DNA of 64,000 nucleotides from Streptomyces brevispora (GTDB lineage Bacteria > Actinomycetota > Actinomycetes > Streptomycetales > Streptomycetaceae). Numbering within the stretch: the first letter of the stretch is position 1; each line of letters starts with the position of its first letter. The notes beneath the pieces are model-generated. The model was not told where the DNA came from, ran no database searches, and worked only from the letters and a program-made list of their open reading frames with translations. Positions 43,422-51,285 of this stretch are shown piece by piece. The DNA lies in the NCBI RefSeq assembly GCF_007829885.1, contig NZ_VIWW01000001.1, positions 1,364,001 through 1,428,000 on the forward strand. The letters are read 5' to 3'. The translations under genes were made by a program, and so were the position numbers.

Positions 43422-44168
43422 TTACGCCCACCCGGTGCGCCAGTGGCGCACCAGCCCGTCCCATGCGTCGGCCGATCCGGACGGCAGATAGGTGCGCCTG
43501 ATCGCCTGTGGGCTCTCGGTCCAGGGGGCGGCGGGCGAGCGCACCGTCCCGAAGGCCAGCACCTCGTCCGGGAGTGCGGGATCCTCCGGGACGCCGCCGT
43601 ACGGATAGGCGAACAGCCGGGCGGGCCCCGGCCCGTACCTGGCCCGGACGTCCGCGAGCGACCCCTCGGTCTCCCGGCGCCCCTCGTCGGCCGGAGCGCG
43701 GTCGAGATGCGGGTGGGTGCGGGTGTGGGCGCCGATCAGATGACCGTCGTCCGCGAGCCGGTCGCACTCCTCGTACGTCAGGTGGTCCTGGCGCGGCTGT
43801 TCGCTGCGCTGTCCCAGCAGGCCGGTGCAGACGAAGAACACCGCCCGCACGCCGAACCGGTCGAGGATCTCCCTCGCGTGGACCGTGTTGTCGCGGTAGC
43901 CGTCGTCGAAGGTGACGAGCACGGCCGGCCGGTCCGGCCGGCGCGGCCCGCCCTCGGCCAGCAGGTCCGCGGGGTCGTAGGGGTCGAAGTCCTTGAGCAC
44001 CCGCTCCAGGCCGGTCGCGAACTCGTCCGGGGTGACGGACGTGTAGTGCCGCAGCTCGGGGTGGACGTGGTGGAAGTAGAGGACCAGCGGCCAGCCGGGC
44101 GCGCTGCCGGTGGCCGGCTGGTGCTCGGCCGGTATGCCGGGGAAGTACGGGGCTTCGGGCACGGTCAT
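43422..44168 (-). CDS. Polysaccharide deacetylase (NodB/CE4) family enzyme
   Basis: A 248-residue CE4-fold deacetylase without a signal peptide, so it acts in the cytoplasm. Metal and catalytic motifs are VLVTFDDGYRDNTVHAREI (Asp-Asp) and IGAHTRTHPHLD (His-x3-His). Cytosolic family members remove N-acetyl groups from sugar or aminocyclitol intermediates in antibiotic pathways. A UDP-GlcNAc-derived unit would be a natural substrate. It overlaps the NRPS gene upstream as ATGA. Confidence 0.87.
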   Translation of the reverse strand: MTVPEAPYFPGIPAEHQPATGSAPGWPLVLYFHHVHPELRHYTSVTPDEFATGLERVLKDFDPYDPADLLAEGGPRRPDRPAVLVTFDDGYRDNTVHAREILDRFGVRAVFFVCTGLLGQRSEQPRQDHLTYEECDRLADDGHLIGAHTRTHPHLDRAPADEGRRETEGSLADVRARYGPGPARLFAYPYGGVPEDPALPDEVLAFGTVRSPAAPWTESPQAIRRTYLPSGSADAWDGLVRHWRTGWA

Positions 44169-47100
44169 CGGGCTGCTCCGGACACGTTCTTCGGGGTGGG
44201 CGCCGCGGCGGGGGCGAGCGGGCCGAGGATCTGCCGCATGACCCGGTCGATGTGGCCGGCCAGCGCTTCGACGCGTTCGGGAGCGAAGTGGCCCGTGGAG
44301 TACTTGAGGCTCAACTCCAGTTCCCCGCCGACGATGTCGCCCTCCGCCATCAGCAGGTAGCGCTCATGCTGGAGGGGTGAGCGGTGCGCCCCGAAGCTCT
44401 CCGCCGCCGGCCTCAGCACGGCGCCGGGCGCCCGCTGTTCCAGCCGCAGGAGATGCCCGCGGAAGTTGAGGCGGACCGCGGGCCGCGCGGCGGAGTCCAG
44501 CGCCGCGCGTTCCGCGGCGTCGGGCGAGGAGAACCGCAGCGCGTCGAACCCGTACCGCCGCTCCGGAAGAGCGGCCGGCCGTGCCAGCGCTGTCCGCAGG
44601 GCGGCGATCGACTCGCCCTCCCAGCGGAGCACCGCGGGGAACGTGCTCTGTACGTAGCCGACGGTTCGGGACAGGTCGAGGTGGCCCGGGGCGACATCGC
44701 GGCTGTGTGCGTACACGTCCACACCGTGTACCGGTTCGCCGGTCCACGCCGCCAGGCCGCCCACCAGGCAGCCGAGTGCGAAATCGTGCGGGGCCACGCC
44801 AAGTGCGGGCAGTTCGTGGGTGACCAGCCGGGTCGCGTCGGCGGGCAGCCGGAAGCGGTGGGTGCGCAGGGTGGGCAGCTCGGCGGGGCCGTCGCCGTCG
44901 GGTCGCAGGACGGCGAACCCGCCGGACGCCGCCGCCCACACGGCGGCGTCCGCCCGCGCCTGGTCCGTGCGTACCCACTCCTGGAGTGCCTGGCCGACGG
45001 CGCGCGGGCCGGTGACGGCCGATTCGGGGGCGTCGCCGCCGAGCAGTGCCTCCAGGTCGTCCACCAGCAGGCCCATGGACACGCCGTCCAGCACGAAGTG
45101 ATGAACCGTCAGCAGCAGCCGTGCCGTGCCGTCGCCGATCTCGGCGTGCAGCAGCTGGAGGACGCGGCCCGAGGACAGCGACATCGACCGCTGAGAGGCG
45201 GCCAGTTCCTCCTCCAGGCGCTCGGTCCGCTCCTGGGGTGCGACCGCCGAGAGGTCCACATGGCGCACGGCGGAGTGGGGCGCCGGTTCGGTGAGTTCGG
45301 CCGTTCCGTCGTCGTGCAGCGCGGTGCGCAGCGCCGAGTGGCGCCGCATCAGCGCTCCGGCGACCAGCGCGAGGCGCTCCGCGGGCAGTCCGGAGTCCAG
45401 GGTGAACAGGGCGTTGAGGCAGAAGTGGTCGCGTTCGGGGAGGTCGCCGTCGCCGAGCCACCGCCGCTGCGCGGGCAGCAGACGGAGCGGGCCCGCGGGC
45501 TCGTCCGCCACGACCGGGACCGGCGCCGCGCGCTCCGCCGCCCGTGCGACCGCCGCGCGGGCGGTGCGCCCGGCGAGCAGGTCCCCGGGGGTCATGGGCA
45601 CGCCGAGGGCGCGCATCCGGGCACACACGCGCATGGCCATGAGGGAGTCGCCGCCCTGGGCGAGGAAGTCGTCGTCCGGTCCGAGCAGGGGTGCCTGCAG
45701 GAGGCCGCGCAGCGCCCGGACCACCGCGTCGAGCGGCGCCGGTCCTTCGCCCCCGGTGTCCGACGGGCCGGTGTCCGCGGCCCCGGCCCGGTCTGCCAGC
45801 AGTTCGGCGGCCGCCGCGGCCGCGGCGCGGCGGTCGGTCTTGCCGGAGGTGGTGAGCGGCAGCCGGTCGAGCACGGCGATGCGGCCGGGCACCAGGTAGC
45901 CGGGGACCCGGCCCCTCAGGTGTTCGCGGACGGCCCGCGGATCCGGTCCCTGCGCGCTGCGGGCGACGGCGGCGGCGAGCAACTGCCCGCCGTTGCCGTC
46001 GTCCAGGGTGAAAGCCGTCGCCGAGCTCACCCCGGGCACGTCGAGCAGGTGCCGGTCGACCTCGTCCAGTTCGATGCGGTGTCCGCGCACCTTCACCTGG
46101 TTGTCGATACGGCCCAGGAATTCGAGGGTGCCGTCCTCGTACCGCCGCACGAGATCGCCGGTGCGGTACATGCGGGCCCCCGGCTGCTGGGTGTACGGGT
46201 CGGGGCAGAATCGTTCGCGGGTGCGCTGCGGGTCGCGCAGGTAGCCGGCCGCGAGGAGGTCGCCGCCGATCCACAGCTCGCCCGGTTCTCCCGGCGCGGC
46301 GGGCAGGCGGTTCTCGTCGAGGACATGGAGGACCCTGGTGCCGACGGGCCCGCCGATGGGCAGTCCCCCGGTCTCGGGAAGGTTGTGGTGGGGTGCGATC
46401 ACCATGGCCGTCGCGGTGATCACGGTCTCGGTCGGCCCGTATCCGTTCACCAGGGTGGTACCGGCGAGCGGGGTGCGCCGGTGGGTGCGGGCGTCGGCGG
46501 TGGTGGCGTTCTCGCCCCCGATGACGACGGTGCGCACGGCCCCGAAGGACGGGCCGGCCGCCCCGTCCAGCTCGGAGCAGATCATCCGCCAGTAGGCGGT
46601 GGGCAGTTGGAGGACCGTCACGCCGAGATCGCGGACGAGCGAGGCGAGGTCGTCCGTGCCGGGGACGCCGCCCTCGTGGAAGGCGAGGGTGCCGCCGGCC
46701 GCCAGCGTGGGCCAGATCTCCTCCTGTGCGACGTCGAACCCGATGCTCGCGAACTGCAGCACCGTGTCGTGCTCGTCGAGCCCGAACAGACCTGTCGCGG
46801 CGGTGACATGGCCGGCCAGCGCCCGGTGTCCCACCAGAACGCCCTTGGGGGCTCCGGTGGATCCGGAGGTGTAGATGAGGTACGCGGCGGGTCCGTCGGC
46901 CGTCATCGCGTCCCGGTCGTCTTCCGCTCCGTCGCGCGGGGCGGCCAGAGCCGTCGGTCCGGTCTCCGCGTCGATGAGTGCGACGGCGCGGGAGTGGCCG
47001 AGCAGATGGCTGCGGCGTTCCTCGGGGGTCGCGGTGTCGATCGGCAGGAAGACGGCGCCCGCGAGCCAGCTCCCGAGCATGGCGGCGACCGCGCCGGGGC

Positions 47101-47293
47101 CGGACGGCAACCGCACCGCGACCGTGTCCCCGGGGCGTACCCCCAGTTCCGCCAGGGTCTGTGCGCGTTCCCGCGCCCGCTCCCACAGTTCGGCATAGGT
47201 CACGGTGGTGTGCCTGGTGCGGAGCGCGATCGCGGTCGGCCGGTTCTCGGCGTGCGCGCGGACCATCGCCGGCGCGCCCATGGGCTCGGTCAT
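44165..47293 (-). CDS. NRPS: adenylation, carrier and epimerization-like domains
   Basis: A 1042-residue single-module NRPS. The A domain (about residues 1-505) shows LIYTSGSTGAPKGVLVGH, FDVAQEEIW and NGYGPTETVI. The residues in the ten specificity positions read tentatively D-V-E-Q-V-G-G-I-T-K; Glu at the third position often goes with basic side chains, but this is weak evidence. The carrier domain has GGDSLMAM with Ser550. The last 430 residues belong to the condensation/epimerization superfamily: HHFVLDGVSMGLL is the catalytic-His motif, and LSRTVGYVQSTFP and NFRGHL resemble E domains, but the EGHGRE glutamate is not seen (VYAHSRD instead). No thioesterase. Coupled to the dehydrogenase gene (ATGA). 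Confidence 0.87.
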   Translation of the reverse strand: MTEPMGAPAMVRAHAENRPTAIALRTRHTTVTYAELWERARERAQTLAELGVRPGDTVAVRLPSGPGAVAAMLGSWLAGAVFLPIDTATPEERRSHLLGHSRAVALIDAETGPTALAAPRDGAEDDRDAMTADGPAAYLIYTSGSTGAPKGVLVGHRALAGHVTAATGLFGLDEHDTVLQFASIGFDVAQEEIWPTLAAGGTLAFHEGGVPGTDDLASLVRDLGVTVLQLPTAYWRMICSELDGAAGPSFGAVRTVVIGGENATTADARTHRRTPLAGTTLVNGYGPTETVITATAMVIAPHHNLPETGGLPIGGPVGTRVLHVLDENRLPAAPGEPGELWIGGDLLAAGYLRDPQRTRERFCPDPYTQQPGARMYRTGDLVRRYEDGTLEFLGRIDNQVKVRGHRIELDEVDRHLLDVPGVSSATAFTLDDGNGGQLLAAAVARSAQGPDPRAVREHLRGRVPGYLVPGRIAVLDRLPLTTSGKTDRRAAAAAAAELLADRAGAADTGPSDTGGEGPAPLDAVVRALRGLLQAPLLGPDDDFLAQGGDSLMAMRVCARMRALGVPMTPGDLLAGRTARAAVARAAERAAPVPVVADEPAGPLRLLPAQRRWLGDGDLPERDHFCLNALFTLDSGLPAERLALVAGALMRRHSALRTALHDDGTAELTEPAPHSAVRHVDLSAVAPQERTERLEEELAASQRSMSLSSGRVLQLLHAEIGDGTARLLLTVHHFVLDGVSMGLLVDDLEALLGGDAPESAVTGPRAVGQALQEWVRTDQARADAAVWAAASGGFAVLRPDGDGPAELPTLRTHRFRLPADATRLVTHELPALGVAPHDFALGCLVGGLAAWTGEPVHGVDVYAHSRDVAPGHLDLSRTVGYVQSTFPAVLRWEGESIAALRTALARPAALPERRYGFDALRFSSPDAAERAALDSAARPAVRLNFRGHLLRLEQRAPGAVLRPAAESFGAHRSPLQHERYLLMAEGDIVGGELELSLKYSTGHFAPERVEALAGHIDRVMRQILGPLAPAAAPTPKNVSGAAR

Positions 47294-48636
47294 GCGAGTG
47301 CCCCGTCCGTGGCAGCGGTCGGCCCGCTGGGGTCCAGTACGAGCCGGGCCTGCGCCAGCAGTTCCGTCCGGTACATCTGGTGGTGCTGGACGACCAGGGT
47401 CAGGTCCGCCGTGGCGAGATCGTCCATCAGGTCGCCGCTGGGGCGGACCGCACGGCCACGCGCCGTGAACGTGGTCACGTACGGGTCGTGGAAGACGACC
47501 TCCGCACCGGCGGCCAGCAGTTCGACGGCCAGCGGCTCCGCCGGGGAGTGACGGGTGTCGGCGACATCGGGCTTGTAGGTGACACCGAGCAGCAGAATCC
47601 GGGCGCCCCGTACGGCGATGCCGCGCGCTGCCAGCATCTCCTGTGCCCGGGCCGCGACCCAGACCGGTACCGAGTCATTGACGCACTGGGCCTGTTCGGC
47701 CATCCGGAACGGCATACCCGCCTGCGCGGCGCGGTGCACCAGGTAGAGCGGATCGACCGGGATGCAGTGGCCGCCGACCCCCGCACCCGGCCGGAAGGGG
47801 GTGAAGCCGAAGGGCTTGGTCGCCGCCGCCTCGATGGTGTCCCACACGTCGACGCCCAGCCGGTGGCAGATCTGCGCGAACTCGTTGACCAGCGCGAGGT
47901 TGACCTGGCGGTAGGTGTTCTCCAGGATCTTCGCGGCCTCGGCCTCCCTGGTGGAACGGGTGACGTGCACGCGTTCGGTGAGCTTGCCGTAGAAGGCCGC
48001 CGCCCGGGTGCCGCACTCGGGCGTGAGGCCGCCGACGACCTTGGGCGTGTTGTGGAAGCCGTACCGGGTGTTGCCCGGGTCGACCCGCTCGGGCGAGAAG
48101 GCCAGGAAGAAGTCCTCGCCCGCCACCAGTCCCGACTCCTCCAGGATGTCGCGGATCACCCCGTCGGTCGTGCCGGGGTAGGTGGTCGACTCGATGATCA
48201 CGAGCTGACCGGCGGTCAGATGGTGGCGGACCGTGCGCGCCGCGGACAGCAGCGGTCCCAGGTCGGGCACACCGCGGGCATCCACCGGGGTGGGTACACA
48301 CAGGGCGATGACGGAGCATTCGCCCAGGTAGTCGGGGTCGGTCGTGGCGTCGAGGAGGTCGGACACCGCACCGAGCTGGGCACGGGTCACGGTGTCCACG
48401 GGGGGCCGGCCGATGTTGACCTGCGCGACGAGGAAGTCGCTGAGGTCGAGGCCGCGGGTCCGGTGACCGGCCGCCGCCGCCGCGACGGCGAGCGGCAGGC
48501 CCGCGTACCCGATGCCGACGACGGCGACCTCGACCGTCCGGTCGTGGCCGGGCGTGGCGCGGGAGTCGGCCTCTGGGCAGCCGGAGGTGCGGGCCGCTCC
48601 CGTCGGGTCGGGCGGCGCGGCGGCGATGACGTCCAT
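47290..48636 (-). CDS. Nucleotide-sugar 6-dehydrogenase (UDP-GlcNAc/ManNAc dehydrogenase type)
   Basis: A 448-residue member of the UDP-glucose/UDP-GlcNAc dehydrogenase family. VAVVGIGYAGLPLAVAAAAA is the NAD fold and ENTYRQVNLALVNEFAQ the dimer helix. The catalytic Cys is in PGAGVGGHCIPVDPLYLVHR; GGHCIPVDPLYL is characteristic of the WbpA/WbpO/TviB subgroup that converts UDP-N-acetyl-hexosamines to uronic acids. ILLLGVTYKPDVADTRHSP is the C-terminal lobe. The ATG at 48636 has an AGGAG site 8 nt upstream and gives an N-terminal extension of about 35 residues, unusual for the family. First enzyme of the operon, 56 bp after the small peptide gene. Confidence 0.9.
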   Translation of the reverse strand: MDVIAAAPPDPTGAARTSGCPEADSRATPGHDRTVEVAVVGIGYAGLPLAVAAAAAGHRTRGLDLSDFLVAQVNIGRPPVDTVTRAQLGAVSDLLDATTDPDYLGECSVIALCVPTPVDARGVPDLGPLLSAARTVRHHLTAGQLVIIESTTYPGTTDGVIRDILEESGLVAGEDFFLAFSPERVDPGNTRYGFHNTPKVVGGLTPECGTRAAAFYGKLTERVHVTRSTREAEAAKILENTYRQVNLALVNEFAQICHRLGVDVWDTIEAAATKPFGFTPFRPGAGVGGHCIPVDPLYLVHRAAQAGMPFRMAEQAQCVNDSVPVWVAARAQEMLAARGIAVRGARILLLGVTYKPDVADTRHSPAEPLAVELLAAGAEVVFHDPYVTTFTARGRAVRPSGDLMDDLATADLTLVVQHHQMYRTELLAQARLVLDPSGPTAATDGALA

Positions 48637-48692
48637 CGAGAGGCTCCTGGGAATGCGGGCTGGGAGTGGGTGCGTTGCTGCGCTGCGCGCTG

Positions 48693-48854
48693 CTACCACC
48701 AGCCGTTGTCGTCCACCCGGGCCTCGGGCGCGGCGGGCAGGCCGATCGACGCCAGGTCACGTTCCGGCGCTTCCGCGCCCGGTGCGGCACAGAGTCCAAT
48801 TCCGGACAGACCGAAGAAAGTGCTACAACGAGAGTCATGGACGGTCACAGACAT
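48693..48854 (-). CDS. Small peptide gene at the head of the cluster, candidate ribosomal precursor
   Basis: A 53-codon ORF in the position of the first gene of the cluster. It starts with an ATG at 48854 that has a GGGGGA ribosome site about 6 nt upstream. The peptide begins MSVTVHDSRC, has a hydrophobic, Gly-rich middle (FFGLSGIGLCAAPG, two cysteines in all), then an acidic segment (EAPERDLASIGL) and ends with ARVDDNGWW. It is not a lipobox or signal peptide and not a known toxin. A short leader-like N-terminus plus an aromatic C-terminus in front of two ATP-grasp ligases is what a RiPP precursor or peptide scaffold looks like. Function is inference; no homologue could be searched. Confidence 0.6.
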   Translation of the reverse strand: MSVTVHDSRCSTFFGLSGIGLCAAPGAEAPERDLASIGLPAAPEARVDDNGWW

Positions 48855-49207
48855 ACGTATCCCCCGGGTGTCTGTTGATGATGAAGGTTCGAGCTGATGA
48901 CACCGGTGTGCGGGTGGTGTCCTGGCATGCTTGCGCGATCAATGCTGCGGGCCTCGCCCTGCTCGATCAAGCCACAACAGCGGCGTGGACATGCCATGGC
49001 GAAAGAAGGACATGCCCCCAAAGTTTCTCACTATGTGAGACAGGAACGGAATGGGAACCGCCAGTTCCGCTACCGCTCCGCGGCTTGGCCCGACTTGGCA
49101 CGGCACGGCATGACATAGCGCGGCGCGGCCCGGTCCGGAGCCGCACGACTCGGCGCGGCGCGGCGCGACCGCGCGTGACGTGACATGCGCGGCACGACCG
49201 CACCTCG
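48855..49207. promoter_or_regulatory. Promoter region of the cluster
   Basis: 353 bp between the regulator stop and the small peptide start, lower in GC than the genes (particularly 48890-49040). It must contain the promoter of the peptide gene and operon. The 49085-49200 part is a simple GC-rich stretch of CGGC/CGCG words. I found no other credible ORF; the + strand frames through here have poor codon use. Confidence 0.5.
49026..49040. promoter_or_regulatory. Perfect 6-3-6 palindrome, candidate operator
   Basis: TCTCAC and GTGAGA separated by TAT form a perfect 15-bp inverted repeat in the AT-rich part of the cluster promoter region, about 170-185 bp upstream of the peptide start. A dimeric regulator such as the LuxR-type protein next door could bind it. 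Confidence 0.5.
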
Positions 49208-50197
49208 TCAGTCCAGCAACCCCAACTCGGCCACCCGCAGGGCCGCCTGGAACCGCGTCTGCGCCCCGAGCCGCTCCAGCAGCCCGGCGATGGAGCGGCT
49301 CAGGGTGCGCGGAGAGACACCCAGGCGGCGGGCTATCGTCTCGTCCTTCAGCCCGTCGGCGAGCATCCGCACCACGGCGAGATCCTGGGCGTCGAGCACC
49401 GGGTCCGCCGTCCGGCCGGCCGGTGCGAGGTGGGACGGCGTGGCCGCGTGCCAGATGTAGTCGTAGAGCGCGTGCAGCGATCTGACCAGCGCGGGCCCGT
49501 GGATCGCGAAGGCGCCCCGGCTGCTGTCGTCCGGATCGATGGGAAGCACCGCGAGGTCGTCATCGAAGATGATCATGCGCAGGGGCAGGTACTCGGCCGT
49601 CCTGGCCTCCCTGCCCGGCCGTTCCGCGTCCGCCAGATAGGCCGCCATATGGGGAGTCTCCGCCGTCCGGCGGGAGTACAGCGCCTCCACCCGGATGTCC
49701 CGGCTCTCCATCTCCTTGTCGCGCAGCAGCATGTCGTCGATGATCCCCTCCGGCGGGGCGCCGCCCGGGTGCATCGACCGCATGCGGACCGTGGCCGTGC
49801 TGCCGGCGTCCTCCAGGAACGCGTTCACCAGCGCCGGCGCCGGCAGGATCTCGATCTCCACCGCCTCGCGCCGCTCGTCCCGAAGCCGCGGGTAGTCGCT
49901 GATCAGCGACGATATCGCCGTACGGATCCTCGACACATGCTGGAGGTGGGCCGTGGTCTGCCGGTCCTCGGCCGACAGCAGCCGTGTCAGCGCCGCCTCG
50001 GGCGTCACCGTCACATAGCCGCACGGCGCCTCGGACGCCGGAACCAGCAGCCCCACCCCGCTCAGCTCGTCACAGACCTGCTCGGCCTCCGCCAGGGAGC
50101 AGCGCACGTCCCGCGCCATCTCCTCAAGGGAGCGGTCCGGGTTCCGGTGGATCAGCCCGTACAGCCTCCAGCGCACCCGTTCGGGTCCCACGGTCAC
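49208..50197 (-). CDS. LuxR-type helix-turn-helix regulator with TrmB-like N-terminus
   Basis: A 329-residue regulator. The N-terminal 70 residues look like a winged helix (RWRLYGLIHRNPDRSLEEMA). The middle domain (about 100-230) resembles the TrmB-associated sensor region. The C-terminal LuxR HTH reads LAVVRMLADGLKDETIARRL then GVSPRTLSRSIAGLLERLGA. Such regulators are common near peptide antibiotic clusters in Streptomyces and are likely cluster-specific. The GTG at 50197 follows an AGGGGGG ribosome site; a GTG at 50362 would add 55 poor-quality residues. Transcribed towards the cluster. Confidence 0.87.
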   Translation of the reverse strand: MTVGPERVRWRLYGLIHRNPDRSLEEMARDVRCSLAEAEQVCDELSGVGLLVPASEAPCGYVTVTPEAALTRLLSAEDRQTTAHLQHVSRIRTAISSLISDYPRLRDERREAVEIEILPAPALVNAFLEDAGSTATVRMRSMHPGGAPPEGIIDDMLLRDKEMESRDIRVEALYSRRTAETPHMAAYLADAERPGREARTAEYLPLRMIIFDDDLAVLPIDPDDSSRGAFAIHGPALVRSLHALYDYIWHAATPSHLAPAGRTADPVLDAQDLAVVRMLADGLKDETIARRLGVSPRTLSRSIAGLLERLGAQTRFQAALRVAELGLLD

Positions 50198-50473
50198 GAA
50201 GCCCCCCTGCCCCACATCCGGTCCCGGGGCCGTCGGCCCCGGGCGGGCCGTCCGCCGGACGGCCTCCGATGGGCCACATGTTGGCACAGGAGTACGAGCC
50301 ATATACATGCAAGGGCCATACGAGTGGGATCTCCTGTTACCCGCCTCCGACCATGCCGTCACATTTCACCGACACGCCCGACGCGCAGGGGAGGCAATGG
50401 GTGGTTAACGTAAGAAAACGGACCACCGTCGCATGACGGGTACCGAGTGGATCAAGTGAGGAGAGGACCGGCC

Positions 50474-51271
50474 ATGGCCGCAGAATCAGAGGGCACACCC
50501 TGCTGGGCCGATGCGACGTTCGGTGACTTCCCGGCGGCGAAGCGCTTCTACGGTGAGCTCCTGGGCTGGACCTACGGTGACGCGCGGCCCGAGTTCGGCA
50601 ACTACACCCAGGCCTACGTGGACGGCAAGGCGGTCGCCGCCCTGATGCCTCCCGTGCCCGGCCATGACCTGCCGGCCGCCTGGACGCTGTACCTCGCGTC
50701 GCCGGACGCCGCGGCCACCGCCGCGAAGATCCGCGAGCACGGCGGCGAGGTGCTGGTGGGGCCCATGCGGGTCGGGGAGTTCGGCACGATGGTGCTGGCC
50801 CGCGACCCGGGCGGGACGGCCTTCGGGGTGTGGCAGGCGGGCAGCCACGAGGGGTTCGGTGCGCGCGCGGTGCCCGGTGCCTACACCTGGGCCGAGGTCT
50901 TCACCCGGGAGCCGGAGAAGGCGGACACCTTCTTCCGCGCCGTCTTCGGGTACGGGGTGAAGCGCATGGAGGACGACGCGATCGACTTCACGCTCTACGA
51001 CCTGGGCGCGGACCCCGTGCTCGGCAGGATGAAGATGACGGAGGACTTCCCGCCCGAGGTGCCCCCGTATCTGAACTTGTACTTCACGGTCGCGGACTGC
51101 GACGCGGCGGTGGAGAAGGCGCAGGAACTCGGGGCGCAGCTCCGGTTCGGCCCGCTGACGATCCCGTTCGGCCGGTTCGCCTCCCTGACCGACCCGCAGG
51201 GCGCGCCGTTCTCACTGATCGACAACAAGACGACCGGGGGCGAGCTGCCGAAGATCTCGGATGTCTCCTGA
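50474..51271 (+). CDS. Tandem VOC-domain (glyoxalase/bleomycin-resistance-like) protein
   Basis: A 265-residue protein of two fused VOC modules (about residues 8-125 and 135-255), a common Streptomyces arrangement. Residues at the metal positions are partly replaced (the FGVWQAG region in module one), so a binding rather than catalytic role is possible. The ATG at 50474 has a GAGGAGAGG ribosome site. It is divergent from the LuxR regulator over about 276 bp, in which I see no clear element other than an AT-rich part near 50395-50430. Confidence 0.86.
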   Translation: MAAESEGTPCWADATFGDFPAAKRFYGELLGWTYGDARPEFGNYTQAYVDGKAVAALMPPVPGHDLPAAWTLYLASPDAAATAAKIREHGGEVLVGPMRVGEFGTMVLARDPGGTAFGVWQAGSHEGFGARAVPGAYTWAEVFTREPEKADTFFRAVFGYGVKRMEDDAIDFTLYDLGADPVLGRMKMTEDFPPEVPPYLNLYFTVADCDAAVEKAQELGAQLRFGPLTIPFGRFASLTDPQGAPFSLIDNKTTGGELPKISDVS

Positions 51272-51285
51272 CGGGACGGCACCCC

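Noticed and set aside
44165..47293. The NRPS C-terminal domain as an ordinary condensation domain
   Set aside because: HHxxxDG alone would allow it, but the RTVG, NFRG and C-terminal blocks fit the epimerization subfamily better; recorded as epimerization-like with a missing Glu.
48693..48854. The 53-codon ORF as a graspetide precursor
   Set aside because: It lacks the Thr/Ser/Lys plus Asp/Glu core repeats of known graspetides and the ATP-grasp enzymes resemble amino-acid ligases rather than MvdC/MvdD types.
48512..49183. A 223-codon + strand frame through the cluster promoter region
   Set aside because: Poor third-position GC, no ribosome site and no recognisable motif; it also runs antisense through the dehydrogenase gene start.
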